A DNA stretch of 64,000 nt from Deinococcus radiopugnans ATCC 19172 (GTDB lineage Bacteria; Deinococcota; Deinococci; Deinococcales; Deinococcaceae): contig NZ_VDMO01000016.1 of NCBI RefSeq assembly GCF_006335125.1, positions 27,976 through 91,975 on the forward strand, given 5' to 3'. How positions within the stretch are numbered: position 1 is the first letter of the stretch; every line of letters starts with the position of its first letter. Shown piece by piece: positions 20,140 to 30,230 of the stretch. The translations under genes were made by a program, and so were the position numbers. Below the pieces are notes generated by a model. That model was not told the origin of the DNA, ran no database searches, and saw only the letters and a program-made list of their open reading frames with translations.

Positions 20140-21459
20140 ATGACGCACGGCGAGCCGGACACCCTGGACATCCGCCGGGCCGGTGCGTCGGCAGCGGACC
20201 CGCAGGACCGCAACCCTTCGGAGTACCGGGAACAGAAGGTCTCCTGGCTGGAACTGTTTTTTGACCTGATCTTCGTGGTGGCTTTCGATCAGCTGGCCAA
20301 GCGGCTGGGGCAGTCGCCGGACGCGGGCAGCCTGCTGCGTTTCGGGCTGCTGTTTGTGGCGGTGTGGTGGGCCTGGGCGGGCAACGCCACCTTCGCCGCC
20401 CGCTACGGCAACGAGAGCCGCACCTACCGCTGGGGCACGCTGGCGCAGATCGTGTCGCTGGGCATGATCGCCCTGACCCTGCGCGCGGACCTGATGGACA
20501 CGGGTTCGGCGTTCGCGCTGGCCTACGGGGCCAACCGCATGATTCAGGCGGGGCTGTACCTGACTGTGGCCCGTCGCCGCCCAGCCGGGGCCGCTTTCGC
20601 CGGCCGCATGGCGCTGTCCTTCGGCGCGGCGGCGGCGCTGTGGCTGGGGTCGGCGGCGTGGCCCGGGGACTCCGCCGCGCAGCTCGGGCTGTGGTGCGCC
20701 GCGCTGCTGCTGGACGTGCTGACCCCGGTGCTCGTCCGCAACCACAGCGGCGACGCCCTGCCGCACGAGGGCCACCTGCCCGAACGCGTGGGCCTGTTGC
20801 AGATCATCGCGCTGGGCGAGATCGTGACCGAGATCGTGGGCGGCAGCCGCCAGCAGCCGCTGGACGCGGGCAACCTGATTCCGGCGCTGGCCGCCATCGT
20901 CACGGCGCTGGCGCTGTGGCGGCTGTACTTCGATCAGGCCCGCTCGCTGCCGCTGCTGGGCGCGCGGGTGGACCGGCGACTGGAAAGCATGCTGGCGTGG
21001 CTGTACGGCCACCTGCCCTTCACGCTGGCGGTGGTGGTGCTGGGCGTGGGCCTGGGCCACGGCCTGTCTGCCGCCGGCACCGCCGGGGCCGCCGGGGATC
21101 AGCGCCTGGTGGGCGCGTCGCTGGCCCTGGCGCTGCTGACGCTGGCCTTCTTGCGCTGGAACTCACTGCGGGTCACGGGGCGCTTCTTTCCGGACCGCAC
21201 CGTGCCCGCGTTGCTGCTGGGGGCAGGGCTGGCCGGGGGCCTGCTGCTGACCGACCTGGATACCCTGCGGACCCATTTGGCCGTGGCGGCGCTGACCACG
21301 CTGGTGGCCCTGATCAGCGCCACCGATCCGGTCACGCGGCGGCTGGGACGCCTGGAAGAGCGGATGTTGCAGCGGCTGGAGGAAGGCGATCAGCCGGACT
21401 CGGTGGCCGACGCCCTGGATGACGCGCCGGCGGCCCGCACCGCCGACACGTCCCCGTAG
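20140..21459 (+). CDS. low temperature requirement protein A (LtrA) family membrane protein
   Basis: 439-residue polytopic membrane protein. The diagnostic N-terminal motif VSWLELFFDLIFVVAFDQLA and the following WWAWAGNATFAARY identify the LtrA family, named from Listeria growth at low temperature; molecular function is unknown. About eleven hydrophobic helices span residues 45-390, ending in an acidic cytoplasmic tail. It lies 43 bp behind ruvA. Its last 70 bp overlap the convergent end of fni. Confidence 0.88.
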   Translation: MTHGEPDTLDIRRAGASAADPQDRNPSEYREQKVSWLELFFDLIFVVAFDQLAKRLGQSPDAGSLLRFGLLFVAVWWAWAGNATFAARYGNESRTYRWGTLAQIVSLGMIALTLRADLMDTGSAFALAYGANRMIQAGLYLTVARRRPAGAAFAGRMALSFGAAAALWLGSAAWPGDSAAQLGLWCAALLLDVLTPVLVRNHSGDALPHEGHLPERVGLLQIIALGEIVTEIVGGSRQQPLDAGNLIPALAAIVTALALWRLYFDQARSLPLLGARVDRRLESMLAWLYGHLPFTLAVVVLGVGLGHGLSAAGTAGAAGDQRLVGASLALALLTLAFLRWNSLRVTGRFFPDRTVPALLLGAGLAGGLLLTDLDTLRTHLAVAALTTLVALISATDPVTRRLGRLEERMLQRLEEGDQPDSVADALDDAPAARTADTSP

Positions 21460-22439
21460 CCCCCCACGAACAGGGCCACGCGCAACTCGTGGATAAAGTT
21501 CGCCAGCCAGTCCTCGGCGGCCTCGGCGCTGTCGAGCGCGGGGGCGAGCAGCGGACGGGCCACCGCCACCACCTGCGCGCCCAGCAGCAGGGCACGGGCG
21601 GCGTCCAGCCCGGTCCGGATGCCCCCCGAGGCGATCAGCGGCGTCTGCGGCGCGGCGGCCCTGGCACCGCGCAGGGCCTGCGCCGTCGGCACGCCCACCT
21701 CGCACAGGTCAGGGCTGATGACCGCGCCGCGTTCCACCAGTTGCTCCACGCGCGCCCAGCTGGTCCCCCCGGCCCCGGCCACGTCCAGCGCGGCAAAGCC
21801 CAGACCCGACACGGCGGCCACCGTCCTCGCGTCCAGCCCATGCCCCACCTCTTTAAGAATCACCGGAAAGGGCAATTGGGGCAGCAGTTCGGCCAGCCGC
21901 GCGGTCAATCCGGCCCAGTTGGTGTCGCCGCCACTTTGCAACGCTTCCTGCAGGGGGTTGACGTGGATCGCCAGGGCTTCGGCCCCCACCGTCCGCACGG
22001 CGCGCACGGCTTCCTTCGCGCCGTAGCCCAGCAGGAACTGCGCCCCGCCCAGATTGCCCACGAGCAGGATGTCGGGGGCCAGTTCACGCACCTGAAAGGT
22101 GGCGGCGGTGTCGGGGCGCTCCAGCATGACGCGCTGCGAGCCCAGCATCAGCCCGATGCCCAGGTTCTGCGCCGCCCGCGCCAGATGGGCGTTGATGCGC
22201 CCGGCGCGCTCGGCCCCGCCGGTCATCGCGCCGATCAGCAGCGGGGCGCTCAGGCGGCGGCCCAGGAAAGTGGTCCCCAGGTCGACGTCGCTCAGGTTGC
22301 GCTCGGGCAGGGCGCGGTAGGGCCAGGGCACGGCCTCCAGCCCGGTGGTCACGCCCGCGTACTGGCTTTCGGGCAGCAGGCAGGCGTCCACATGGCGCAG
22401 TTTGCGCGCCGCGATGTCGGGGGGCCGGACCAGGGTCAT
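21390..22439 (-). CDS. fni: type 2 isopentenyl-diphosphate delta-isomerase
   Basis: 349-residue FMN-dependent enzyme interconverting isopentenyl and dimethylallyl diphosphate, the activated isoprene units used for carotenoids and quinones. Family marks: RKLRHVDACL, PLLIGAMTGGAE, the pyrophosphate-contacting HVNPLQE, ILKEVGHGL, AGAGGTSWARVE and IASGGIRTGLDAARALLLGA for the FMN phosphate. It works downstream of the Dxs pathway, whose first enzyme is encoded at 37711-39621. Start ATG 22439; TAGGCT ends 6 nt upstream. The 3' end overlaps the convergent LtrA gene. Confidence 0.93.
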   Translation of the reverse strand: MTLVRPPDIAARKLRHVDACLLPESQYAGVTTGLEAVPWPYRALPERNLSDVDLGTTFLGRRLSAPLLIGAMTGGAERAGRINAHLARAAQNLGIGLMLGSQRVMLERPDTAATFQVRELAPDILLVGNLGGAQFLLGYGAKEAVRAVRTVGAEALAIHVNPLQEALQSGGDTNWAGLTARLAELLPQLPFPVILKEVGHGLDARTVAAVSGLGFAALDVAGAGGTSWARVEQLVERGAVISPDLCEVGVPTAQALRGARAAAPQTPLIASGGIRTGLDAARALLLGAQVVAVARPLLAPALDSAEAAEDWLANFIHELRVALFVGGYGDVSAVRAAGASSRASATESG

Positions 22440-22445
22440 GGCCAC

Positions 22446-22451
22446 AGCCTA
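22446..22451 (-). promoter_or_regulatory. -10 element TAGGCT, leaderless start
   Basis: Ends 6 nt before the fni ATG at 22439. Confidence 0.6.
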
Positions 22452-22518
22452 ACGCCCGCTGCGGGGAACCGACGGGTGAATTCCCGCACTGCGCCGCACT
22501 TAGCAACCCCCGGCACAG

Positions 22519-22547
22519 TTGACAGCCTGGGCAGGGAGTTGTACTAT
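22519..22547 (+). promoter_or_regulatory. consensus promoter of initiator tRNA
   Basis: -35 TTGACA at 22519-22524, a 17-bp spacer, and -10 TACTAT at 22542-22547, about 52 nt before the tRNA. It is the best-matched housekeeping promoter in the window, as expected for a stable RNA gene. Confidence 0.9.
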
Positions 22548-22599
22548 TCCCAAGCGCTGAGAAAAGAAGCACGGCGCGAGGCACGAGGAAAGCAGGTTC

Positions 22600-22676
<77 letters not shown>

Positions 22677-22686
22677 AAATGAAAGA

Positions 22687-22712
22687 CCCCCACTTTACGG
22701 TGGGGGCTTTTC
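22687..22712 (+). terminator. intrinsic terminator of initiator tRNA
   Basis: CCCCCAC (22687-22693) pairs with GTGGGGG (22700-22706), 6-nt loop, followed by CTTTTCC. Confidence 0.9.
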
Positions 22713-22781
22713 CTTGCGACCAGACAGGCGCCGGGTGCGAGGCGGAACTTCATCACCCCCCGCGCCGTACTGTAGGCCGAG

Positions 22782-23303
22782 ATGAGCGTTGCCTTTCTGA
22801 TTTTTCTGGTGGCCTGGATCGTGGGCATGGCCGCAACCTTCGTCCCGGTGCTGCCCGCCACGCTGATCATCTTTCTGGGGGCGCTGGGCGCCACCCTGCT
22901 GGACGGCTTTCAGGTCTGGCCGGATCTGCCGTTCCTGCTGACCTTCGGAGCGCTGACGGTGCTGATCGGCTTCGTGGACAACGTCGCCTCGGCGTGGGGG
23001 GCGCGGCGCTACGGCGGCAGCAAACAGGCGGTGTGGGGCGCGCTGATCGGCGGACTGGCGGGCCTGTTCATTCCCTTCGGCCTCCTGGTGGGGCCGCTGG
23101 CCGGGGCGCTGCTGGCCGAAGTGCTGCTGGTGCGCAAAACCCTGCCGGACGCCCTGCGCTCGGCCTGGGGCACCCTGGTGGGCCTGCTGACCGGGCTGGC
23201 CGCCAAGCTGGTGCTGCACCTGCTGATGGGCCTGTATGAACTCTGGCGGCTGTGGGAGCCGGCGCGCAGCCTCTTGGGGGGACAGGACAGCGTGTTGGGC
23301 TAG
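22782..23303 (+). CDS. DUF456-family membrane protein
   Basis: 173 residues, almost entirely hydrophobic, with GXXXG-rich helices ([18 protein letters not shown] start, [40 protein letters not shown]). The order and length match DUF456, small integral membrane proteins of unknown role. The middle loop [22 protein letters not shown] is the most conserved part. The start is ATG 22782; TACTGT lies 8 nt upstream. Convergent with the next gene, 4 bp apart. Confidence 0.85.
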   Translation: MSVAFLIFLVAWIVGMAATFVPVLPATLIIFLGALGATLLDGFQVWPDLPFLLTFGALTVLIGFVDNVASAWGARRYGGSKQAVWGALIGGLAGLFIPFGLLVGPLAGALLAEVLLVRKTLPDALRSAWGTLVGLLTGLAAKLVLHLLMGLYELWRLWEPARSLLGGQDSVLG

Positions 23304-23307
23304 CGGG

Positions 23308-24048
23308 CTACCGCGCAAACAGCAGCGGCGACACCCCGATCAGCCCGATGATCAGCGCGGGCAGCAGCGGCAGCAGCGTGCCCATGACGGCCTGTACGGG
23401 GCGCTCGGTCAGGTGGCGAAAGGCGGCGTACACGAAACCGAACTGCGCCGCCGTGCCCAGCAGCGTGACCACGATCAGCCCGAACCCGGCGGAGGTCTGG
23501 GCGGTGGCCGCCAGCGCGGCGCGCTCCAGCACCCTGGGATCGCTGCCCAGCCCGGCGACGCTGGCCGCGTCAGGCACGAAGGCGGCGGCGGGCGTCAGCA
23601 GCGTGACCACGAGAATGAGCAGGTACAGCGGCGGCAGCAGCGCGAAGCTGGCCCCGTAGACCTCGGCGGCACGGCCCCTCAGGCCCGAACCCACCCGCCC
23701 AAAGCCCCACATCAGCACGAAGACGAACACGGCCAGGAAGGTGGTGCCCAGCGTGTTGACCGCGTAGGTGGCGAAGTTGGGGGCCGCCGCCTCGCTGTGG
23801 GCGGCGGCGAACGCGGCGGCGTGACGCACCAGCAGGGTGTAGGCCAGCCCCCCCAGCAGGCCCGAGACCACCGGCACCCACACGTAACGCCACCACAGCA
23901 GCTCCACCTCCTGCAACTGCGCCGCAAAACGGCGTGGGCTGACCAGCAGCGTGGCGGGCGTGGGCGGTTCGGGCAGGGGGGCGGGCGGACGGGCGGGGCC
24001 GCCCTTGCCGGCGCGGGTTTTGCGGGGAGAGGCCATAGACCCCGCCAT
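23308..24048 (-). CDS. Yip1-like integral membrane protein
   Basis: About 246 residues. A basic, proline-rich N-terminus (ASPRKTRAGKGG, then PPAPLPEPPTP) is followed by LLWWRYVWVPVVSGLLGG and five to six hydrophobic segments with the spacing of Yip1-domain proteins. Function in bacteria is unknown. Two starts are possible, ATG 24048 and ATG 24036; the second follows the pattern of other leaderless genes less well, so the first is listed. Downstream of the CPBP gene on the same strand, 48 bp away. Confidence 0.7.
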   Translation of the reverse strand: MAGSMASPRKTRAGKGGPARPPAPLPEPPTPATLLVSPRRFAAQLQEVELLWWRYVWVPVVSGLLGGLAYTLLVRHAAAFAAAHSEAAAPNFATYAVNTLGTTFLAVFVFVLMWGFGRVGSGLRGRAAEVYGASFALLPPLYLLILVVTLLTPAAAFVPDAASVAGLGSDPRVLERAALAATAQTSAGFGLIVVTLLGTAAQFGFVYAAFRHLTERPVQAVMGTLLPLLPALIIGLIGVSPLLFAR

Positions 24049-24096
24049 GCTAGCGGCTGCGGTGGTATTGGCTGCGGCGCGGGAGGGGCGACAGGG

Positions 24097-25065
24097 TCAG
24101 AACAGCGCGCTTCTCAGGTCAGAGACCCACAGCCCCACCTGCGGGAAGGTCAGGGCCACCGCCACCGCGCCGAACAGCACGATCACCACGTAGGCCAGAC
24201 TGAGCCAGGGGCCGGGGGCGCTGCGCACCTGCGGATCGGGTTTGGGCGTCAGCCACAGGTGCAGCACCACCATCACCACCGCGCCGAACAGCAGCGCCCC
24301 CAGCGCCAGCGGCAGTTTCAGGGCCGGGTTGCTCAGCAGTTCGGCGGCCTGCGCCGGATCGCCCAGCTCCTTGCCGAGCAGAAACGCCCCCAGCCCCACG
24401 GCCAGCGTGTTGTTCAGCGCGTGGACGATGACGCTGTTCCACAGGCTGCCGCTGTGCTGCACCAGCCGCGCCAGCACGTAGGCCAGCGGCAGAATCCCGG
24501 CAATGCTGGCCGGCACGCCGTGCGCCAGCGAGAACGCGAAGGTGGAGGTCAGCGCCGCCACCGTGAAACCCGCCGCTCGCTCGTGCCCGCGCATCAGCAG
24601 GCCCCGGAAAGCGACTTCCTCGGCAAAGGGAATCAGGATGCCCGCCGCCAGCAGCAGCGCCCACACGTCCGGCCCGCTGCTCAGGAACTGCGGCACCGCG
24701 TCCGCCGCCGACGGGAAAAAGGTGACGTAGGCCAGCACGAACGCCCGCGAGGCCAGGAAGGCCAGCACGAACGCGGCCAGCGCCAGCCCCCACGACGGCG
24801 GCGTGCGCCAGCGCGTGTCGGCAGCCAGCGCCCGCACGGTGGGCCGGAAAAAGAGGAACGCCGCCGCCACCACCACCGCGAACGAGCCCAGCAGCGCCGT
24901 GCCCAGCGGCACCCGCACGGCGATCAGCAGCGCCGAGACCACGTTCTGAATGATCAGCAGCCCTAACGCGGCGCGGTTGCCATCCACCGCCCGGATGCCG
25001 GTGGGGGGCGGAGGGGTCTGCGCCGCTTCGGGCCAGGACGGAGTGTCGGGGTGCGGCGCGGTCAT
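24097..25065 (-). CDS. CPBP-family intramembrane metalloprotease
   Basis: 322 residues, eight or more hydrophobic segments. The three motifs of the CAAX-processing/bacteriocin-protection family are present: the glutamate pair in [12 protein letters not shown], histidine in AFSLAHG, and histidine/asparagine in [11 protein letters not shown]. These residues bind zinc or form the active site inside the membrane. Bacterial members handle prenylated or signal-like peptides, self-immunity or anti-sigma factors; the substrate here is unknown. Start ATG 25065 with TACCCT 7 nt upstream. Confidence 0.9.
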   Translation of the reverse strand: MTAPHPDTPSWPEAAQTPPPPTGIRAVDGNRAALGLLIIQNVVSALLIAVRVPLGTALLGSFAVVVAAAFLFFRPTVRALAADTRWRTPPSWGLALAAFVLAFLASRAFVLAYVTFFPSAADAVPQFLSSGPDVWALLLAAGILIPFAEEVAFRGLLMRGHERAAGFTVAALTSTFAFSLAHGVPASIAGILPLAYVLARLVQHSGSLWNSVIVHALNNTLAVGLGAFLLGKELGDPAQAAELLSNPALKLPLALGALLFGAVVMVVLHLWLTPKPDPQVRSAPGPWLSLAYVVIVLFGAVAVALTFPQVGLWVSDLRSALF

Positions 25066-25072
25066 GCTGTAG

Positions 25073-25078
25073 AGGGTA
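25073..25078 (-). promoter_or_regulatory. -10 element TACCCT, leaderless start
   Basis: Ends 7 nt before the CPBP ATG at 25065. Confidence 0.6.
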
Positions 25079-25165
25079 CTGCGCTCCCCGGCACGGCGCC
25101 TCCGCTGAAAGGCGGAGACTTTCTTGAGGCTCGGGGGGAACAGCGTTGAGGGCGGGGCCGCCTCA

Positions 25166-25414
25166 TACGGATTCCGTCTGCTCCGTTAACAAACCGGGAA
25201 GGCACCGGTTTGCCAACTCCACGCCCGGAACCCGTCCCGCTCCTGCTCGCTGTCGTCGCGAACAGACGTCGTCGTGAACAGACGCCCATGAGGACGCTAC
25301 TCCTCCCCATGACTGGGACAGCCCGCAGGGAGGACGCTGCTCCTCTTCTGCGAAGCTCTGCGAGTCTCGCTCGGATGTCCATCGTTTTTGCAAACGATTC
25401 CATCGGAGTTCGTG
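25166..25414. repeat. small interspersed repeat, copy B, with internal expansion
   Basis: 249 bp. Left end TACGGATTCCG, right end matching copy A but decayed (last bases TG instead of TA). It keeps both hairpins in the same places: 25190-25197 with 25205-25212 (8 bp, 7-nt loop) and 25381-25387 with 25392-25398 (7 bp). The central motif CTCCACGCCCGGAACCCGT is shared with copy A. About 115 bp between 25252 and 25368 is extra and contains a 16-bp tandem repeat (25252-25267, 25268-25283) and a spaced 16-bp repeat (25290-25305, 25330-25345). The right end abuts the stop of the threonine aldolase gene. Confidence 0.8.
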
Positions 25415-26428
25415 TCACGCCGTCAGCACCGCTATTGCCCGTTCCAGCGCCTCGTCCCCGGTCTGGTGATGCAGCACGAAACGCACCGAGTCCGGCCCCA
25501 GCGCGCTTGCCAGCACGCCCCGTTCGGCCCAGCGGGCCACCTGCGTGGCGGCGCCGGGCAGCGTGGCGTAGATGATGTTGGTCTGCACGGCGGCCAGATT
25601 CACGTCGAACCCCGCGCCCACCAGCGCCTCGGCCAGCTCTCGGGTGCGGCGGTGGTCTTCCTTGAGGCGGGCGGGGCCGCCCCGCAGGGCCACCAGGGCG
25701 GCGGCGGCCAGAATTCCGGCCTGCCGCATGCCGCCGCCCAGCATCTTGCGGTAGCGGTGGGCCTGTTTCATGGCCTCGGCGCTGCCCACCAGCACGCTGC
25801 CCACCGGGGCGCCCAGCCCCTTGCTCAGGCACACGCTGACGGTGTGGAAGTGCCGCGTGATCTCGGAGAGGGGCACGTCCAGCGCCGCCGCCGCGTTGAA
25901 AACCCGCGCGCCGTCCAGGTGCAGGGGCAGGCCCTCGGCATCGGCCACCGCGCGAATCTCCTTGATGACCTCGGTGGGAATAATCGTGCCGCCCGCCTTG
26001 TTGTGGGTGTTTTCCAGGCTGATCAGGCCGGTGGGCGACTGATGGATGCTGTGGCGCACCGCCAGCCGCACGTCCTCGGGGGCCGGCACGCCCAGCGGCG
26101 CGGGCACGAAGCGCGGCACCACGCCGCTAAAGGCCGCCATCATGCCCAGTTCCCACTCGTAGATGTGGCTGCCCTCGGCGCACACCACCTCCTCGCCCCG
26201 GCGGGTATGGACAGCAATCGCCACCTGATTGGTCATGCTGCCGGACGGCATGAACAGGCCCGCCTCGTGGCCGGTCAGGCGGGCGACTTCGGCCTGCAAC
26301 TCGTTGACGGTGGGATCTTCGCCGTACACGTCGTCGCCCACCGCCGCCGACGCCATCGCGGCGCGCATTTCGGGGGTGGGCGTGGTGACGGTGTCGGAGC
26401 GCAGATCGGCGATCACGGTTTGAGGCAT
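25415..26428 (-). CDS. ltaE: low-specificity L-threonine aldolase
   Basis: 337-residue PLP enzyme, fold type I, cleaving L-threonine or allo-threonine to glycine and acetaldehyde. Seen: N-terminal [62 protein letters not shown], the aspartate in [11 protein letters not shown] and the PLP lysine in [15 protein letters not shown]. The start is ATG 26428, since the upstream ATG overlaps the -10 element TAGCAT. Its terminator region was replaced by the repeat that begins right after the stop. Confidence 0.94.
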   Translation of the reverse strand: MPQTVIADLRSDTVTTPTPEMRAAMASAAVGDDVYGEDPTVNELQAEVARLTGHEAGLFMPSGSMTNQVAIAVHTRRGEEVVCAEGSHIYEWELGMMAAFSGVVPRFVPAPLGVPAPEDVRLAVRHSIHQSPTGLISLENTHNKAGGTIIPTEVIKEIRAVADAEGLPLHLDGARVFNAAAALDVPLSEITRHFHTVSVCLSKGLGAPVGSVLVGSAEAMKQAHRYRKMLGGGMRQAGILAAAALVALRGGPARLKEDHRRTRELAEALVGAGFDVNLAAVQTNIIYATLPGAATQVARWAERGVLASALGPDSVRFVLHHQTGDEALERAIAVLTA

Positions 26429-26435
26429 GACCGAC

Positions 26436-26441
26436 ATGCTA
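26436..26441 (-). promoter_or_regulatory. -10 element TAGCAT, leaderless start
   Basis: Ends 7 nt before the threonine aldolase ATG at 26428. Confidence 0.65.
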
Positions 26442-26469
26442 GCGAACTGCGCGCCTCTCCTTCTGCTGT

Positions 26470-27852
26470 TCAGTCCCGCACGTACACCTTGACCTGCCTG
26501 ATGCCGCCGCCGCTGTAACTGGCCGGGTTGAAATCGTCCCACGGCACCCAGCGCACCGTCACGCTGTCATGTTCCACGTCACCGTCGGTCAGCCCCAGCT
26601 TCAGGGGCCGCTTGCTTCCGTCGGGCAGGGTGGCGGTCACGGTCAGCGTGTATCTGCCCAGCGGAAGGTCATTGAAATTGGTGCTGTGGTAGGGCCAGTC
26701 CGCTCCCAGGGTGGTGCGGCCACCGCCGTTGGGATCGGAGTAGGGGTAGCCGCCGGGAGGGGCGACTGGCGCGGCCTTGAAGGTGTAGACGACGGGTTTG
26801 CCCACGCTGCCGTCCACCAGTTTGCCCTGCGGGGTGAAGGTCACGTTGATCACGCTGCCCCCCGGCGCGGCCCCCGGCGTGACCGCGCCGTATTTCTCGG
26901 CGCAGTAGGCCTTGGCAGGTAAGCCGCAGTAGCTGAAATCCACGCTGGAACCGTAGAAATCTGTGTCCCGGCCAGCCCCGGCCCCGCTGCCCGCCCGCAG
27001 GCCGCTCAGTGTCCAGCGGAAGTTGAGGTTGCCACCCTCGCTGGAGTCCACGCTGGTATTGGGGTTGCCGCTGGCCGGGTCCATGAAGAACGAGAAGGTC
27101 TGGCCCTCAAAGGTGGTGGTGTACGAGGCCTTGGCCTGATAGCGCCCGTCAGGCACGCGCAGGCTGTAGGTGCCGTCCGTTTTCGTCTCGGTCTCGAAGC
27201 TGGTTTTCTGGCCCTGCGTGAAGGTGGTGCCGCTGAGGAAGACCCGCGCGCCCGCCAGCGGACGGCCCTGGGTGTCCAGCACCAGTCCGGTCACGTAGCC
27301 GGGTTTGGGGGCCGGCACCTTGACGGGGGCCGCCGGCGGGGCAGGCTTGGCGGGGGCCGGCGCGGGTTTGGGCGCACTGGCCGCAGGCGGATTGGGTTGC
27401 AGCGCGGGCGCAGGCTTGGCCGGGGCCGGAGAGGCCGCCAGCTTGAGCACACACCACGCCAGCACGGCATTCCCCTGCGCCTCCACCCAGAGGCCGGCCA
27501 GGGACTGCTTGGGACCGCTGAGCGCAAACACCGAGGCCCGCCCATCAGCCTCATCGCTACGGTCCAGCAGGCGGTAGGTGTAGCCCAGCGACTTCACCCC
27601 GCCGTTGAAAGTCGCCTCCAGATCGTCTTCGGGGGCAGTCCAGACCACGTATTCGCTTTTCGTGCAATTGCCCCCGGCGGCGCTGGCCGCGTCTCGCAGG
27701 GCCGAGGCCAGGTCCGCGACGGCGGCGCGGTCCGTTACGATCACCGCGCCCTCGTTGAACGAGGCGGGCACCAGGGTGCTTGCGGGGCCAGCGGCCAGCG
27801 CTGAGGGGAGACTGCAGAGGAGAAACGGTAACAGGCGGACGGTTCCTTTCAT
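26470..27852 (-). CDS. secreted protein with carboxypeptidase-regulatory-like domain
   Basis: 460 residues. Signal peptide [20 protein letters not shown]. The first 130 residues of the mature part resemble no known fold but contain a single cysteine motif near [13 protein letters not shown] proline/alanine linker follows (residues 170-205). Then a beta-sandwich of carboxypeptidase-regulatory type, [22 protein letters not shown] with [18 protein letters not shown], and a C-terminal beta-rich region. Exported, probably surface or periplasmic. SD GAGGTG precedes the ATG at 27852. Confidence 0.8.
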   Translation of the reverse strand: MKGTVRLLPFLLCSLPSALAAGPASTLVPASFNEGAVIVTDRAAVADLASALRDAASAAGGNCTKSEYVVWTAPEDDLEATFNGGVKSLGYTYRLLDRSDEADGRASVFALSGPKQSLAGLWVEAQGNAVLAWCVLKLAASPAPAKPAPALQPNPPAASAPKPAPAPAKPAPPAAPVKVPAPKPGYVTGLVLDTQGRPLAGARVFLSGTTFTQGQKTSFETETKTDGTYSLRVPDGRYQAKASYTTTFEGQTFSFFMDPASGNPNTSVDSSEGGNLNFRWTLSGLRAGSGAGAGRDTDFYGSSVDFSYCGLPAKAYCAEKYGAVTPGAAPGGSVINVTFTPQGKLVDGSVGKPVVYTFKAAPVAPPGGYPYSDPNGGGRTTLGADWPYHSTNFNDLPLGRYTLTVTATLPDGSKRPLKLGLTDGDVEHDSVTVRWVPWDDFNPASYSGGGIRQVKVYVRD

Positions 27853-27948
27853 GTGGCACCTCAGAAGGGGGCATGGACCGGGAAGCACCGAGCCGATCAG
27901 GTTGCGACATCTTTGAACTTCAGGTGTGCGAGCCGTCATGCTAGGCCG

Positions 27949-27990
27949 GCTGGGGACGACTTGTCAGCCCCCACCCCCAGCGTCCCCGGC
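27949..27990 (-). terminator. stem-loop downstream of EF-G-like gene
   Basis: GCTGGGGACG (27949-27958) pairs with 27981-27990 (10 pairs, one wobble) across a C-rich loop, in the gap behind the EF-G-like gene. The tract after it on the minus strand is not U-rich. The rest of the 155-bp gap shows no gene. Confidence 0.45.
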
Positions 27991-28007
27991 ACCATCCAGC
28001 CCAGGGT

Positions 28008-30023
28008 TCAGCCTGCCGCCACCTCCGCCCTTCTCTCCTCGATAATTTTCTTCGCCAGATGCTCTGGCACGTCCTGATAGCCGTGCGGCTTGACCGAGAA
28101 GGCCCCCCGATCTCCGGTCAGGGAGCGCAGATCGGCGCTGTAGTTCTGCAGTTCCACCTGCGGCACCACGGCGCTGATGGTGATGACCGTGCCCCCGGTG
28201 TCCATGCCCTGCACGCGGGCGCGGCGCGTTTGAAGATCGCTGATCAGGTCACCTGTGAACGAGGCCGGGGCGCGAACTTTCAACAGGACAGCGGGTTCCA
28301 GCAGGCCGGGCCGGGCGTTTTCCAGCGCGTTCTTGAGGGCCTGCCCCCCCGCCATCCGGAAGGCGATGTCGCTGCTGTCCACCTCGTGATAGCTGCCGTC
28401 CAGCACCGTCACGTGGATGTCCTGCAAGGGATAGCCCGCCAGGCTGCCCCGCCCCATGGCCTCCTGCACGCCCTTTTCGATGCTGGGAATGTACTTGCCG
28501 GGAATCGCGCCGCCCACCACCGCACTTCTGAATTCGAAATTCTCGCCGGGTTCGATGCGAATCGTGCAATCGCCGTACTGGCCGTGGCCGCCGCTCTGTT
28601 TCTTGTGCTTGCCCTGCGCCTCGGCAGCGGCGTGAATGGTTTCGCGGTACGCGATCTGCGGCGCGGTGGTGGTCACGGTCACGCCCAGCGCGGCCAGTTT
28701 CTCGGCAGCGATGGTCAGGTGCATGTCGCCCATGCCGCTCAGCAGTTGCTCGCCGGTCTGCGGGTCACGCCGGAAATGCAGCGTGGGGTCTTCTTCCATC
28801 AGGCGGGTCAGCGCCGTGCCCAGCTTGTCCTCGTCCTGACGGGTGGCCGGGTGCAAGGCCACCGTGTGCGCCGGATCGGGCAGCCACAGCGCGTCGTACT
28901 CGATAGGATGTTCGGGATCGGCCAGCGTGTCCCCGGCGTGCAGATCGGCCAGTTTGGTCAGCACGCCGATCATTCCGGCACTCAGCTCGGGCACCTCGGT
29001 CAACTCCTTGCCGTTGATCAGATAAAGGTGCGCCGGTTTGACCTCGGCATTGTCGCGCGAGGTGTTCAGCACGGTATCGCCCGGCCTGAGGGTGCCGCTG
29101 TAGACCCGAATGTACGCCAGCTTGCCCACGAAGGGATCGACGCTGACCCGCCACACGCGGGCGCTGAAGGGGGCGTCGGGCGTCGGTTCGCGGTTCTGGC
29201 CGTCCTGGCCGGTGGTGGGGCCACGTTCGGCGGCGCTGCGCAGGCCCGTGACCAGCAAGTCCAGCAGCGGCTCAAGGCCGACGCCCGTGGTGGCGCTGAC
29301 CGGAATCACCGGGTACAGCGTCCCGGCATGCACGGCCCGCAGAAAGGCGGCGTGCAGTTCCTCGCTGCTGATGTCCTGTCCGTCCAGATAACGTTCCATC
29401 AAGTCGTCGTCGGATTCGATGATCGCGTCGGTCAGGCTGTCGCGCGCTTCCTTCAGCACCGAGCGCATGTCGGCGGGCACCTCGCCCCCATCTCCGGTTT
29501 CCCCGGTCAGGACGTTGACCACGCCCCGGAACTCCGGCCCCTCGCCCAGCGGCAGGTACAGCGGCGCGACGTTGCCCGGCAGGCTGGAGCGCAAGTCGGC
29601 CAGCACCGCCGAGAAGTTGGCGCGTTCCCGATCCATCTTGTTGACCGCGATCAGGCGCGGCATGTTGAAGCGGTCGGCGGTGGCCCATACGCGCTCGGTG
29701 CCCACCTCCACGCCGCTCACGCCGCTGACCACCATCAGCGCGGCGTCGGCGGCGCGGATGGCCCCCCGGATCTCGCGCACGAAGTCGGCGTAACCGGGCG
29801 TGTCCAGCATGGTGATGTCGGTGCCGGCGTGGCTCAGGCGCACCACGCCGGTGGTGATTGAAAAGCCGTGGGCCTTCTCGGCGTCGGTGTGATCGCTCTG
29901 GGTGGTGCCGTCCTCCACCTTGCCGGGACGTGAAATGGCCCCGCTGTGGTGCAGCAGGGCTTCGCAGAGCGTGGTTTTCCCAGCGCCGCTGTGCGCGGCG
30001 AGACTCACAATACGAACGGGCAT
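28008..30023 (-). CDS. elongation factor G-like GTPase (EF-G paralogue)
   Basis: 671 residues with the five-domain EF-G layout. GTPase motifs: G1 [11 protein letters not shown]3 DTPGYADF, G4 NKMD. The start is atypical: canonical EF-G has AHIDAGKTT and DTPGHVDF, whereas this has AHSGAGKTT and DTPGYADF. That is the signature of the EF-G-like paralogue found in Deinococcus and actinobacteria, probably not the main translocase. Domain IV is present ([16 protein letters not shown]). Likely role: ribosome rescue, recycling or stress translation; not established. The leader contains CTTTTT-GCAG-AAAAAG, a small hairpin next to the SD AAGGA. Confidence 0.85.
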   Translation of the reverse strand: MPVRIVSLAAHSGAGKTTLCEALLHHSGAISRPGKVEDGTTQSDHTDAEKAHGFSITTGVVRLSHAGTDITMLDTPGYADFVREIRGAIRAADAALMVVSGVSGVEVGTERVWATADRFNMPRLIAVNKMDRERANFSAVLADLRSSLPGNVAPLYLPLGEGPEFRGVVNVLTGETGDGGEVPADMRSVLKEARDSLTDAIIESDDDLMERYLDGQDISSEELHAAFLRAVHAGTLYPVIPVSATTGVGLEPLLDLLVTGLRSAAERGPTTGQDGQNREPTPDAPFSARVWRVSVDPFVGKLAYIRVYSGTLRPGDTVLNTSRDNAEVKPAHLYLINGKELTEVPELSAGMIGVLTKLADLHAGDTLADPEHPIEYDALWLPDPAHTVALHPATRQDEDKLGTALTRLMEEDPTLHFRRDPQTGEQLLSGMGDMHLTIAAEKLAALGVTVTTTAPQIAYRETIHAAAEAQGKHKKQSGGHGQYGDCTIRIEPGENFEFRSAVVGGAIPGKYIPSIEKGVQEAMGRGSLAGYPLQDIHVTVLDGSYHEVDSSDIAFRMAGGQALKNALENARPGLLEPAVLLKVRAPASFTGDLISDLQTRRARVQGMDTGGTVITISAVVPQVELQNYSADLRSLTGDRGAFSVKPHGYQDVPEHLAKKIIEERRAEVAAG

Positions 30024-30218
30024 GTCTTGACCACCGATCCTTTTTTCTGCAAAAAGAGGGGGCGGGGCGAACGGCCACCGGGGCGGACTGGGTTTGGTGG
30101 ACGCAGTTTACACCCGATCTGGGTGCGGGCATGAAGCGTGGGCAGGGGGAAAGCGCCTCCTCTGGTACCCTCTCCGCCCTGCGCCATTTGCCGTATTTCC
30201 CTCTCTCTCCAGCCGCGC

Positions 30219-30224
30219 TAAACT
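30219..30224 (+). promoter_or_regulatory. -10 element TAAACT before metG leader peptide
   Basis: Ends 6 nt before the ATG at 30231. A weak -35 (TTTCCC, 30196-30201) lies 17 bp upstream. Confidence 0.6.
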
Positions 30225-30230
30225 GCCCCC

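Noticed and set aside
25252..25345. CRISPR-like repeats in copy B
   Set aside because: Only two 16-bp tandem units and a second pair of different sequence; no spacers of regular size and no cas genes.
28059..29861. 600-codon open frame antisense to the EF-G-like gene
   Set aside because: Composition is His/Gln/Arg-rich shadow of high-GC codons; the EF-G reading on the other strand has intact GTPase motifs.
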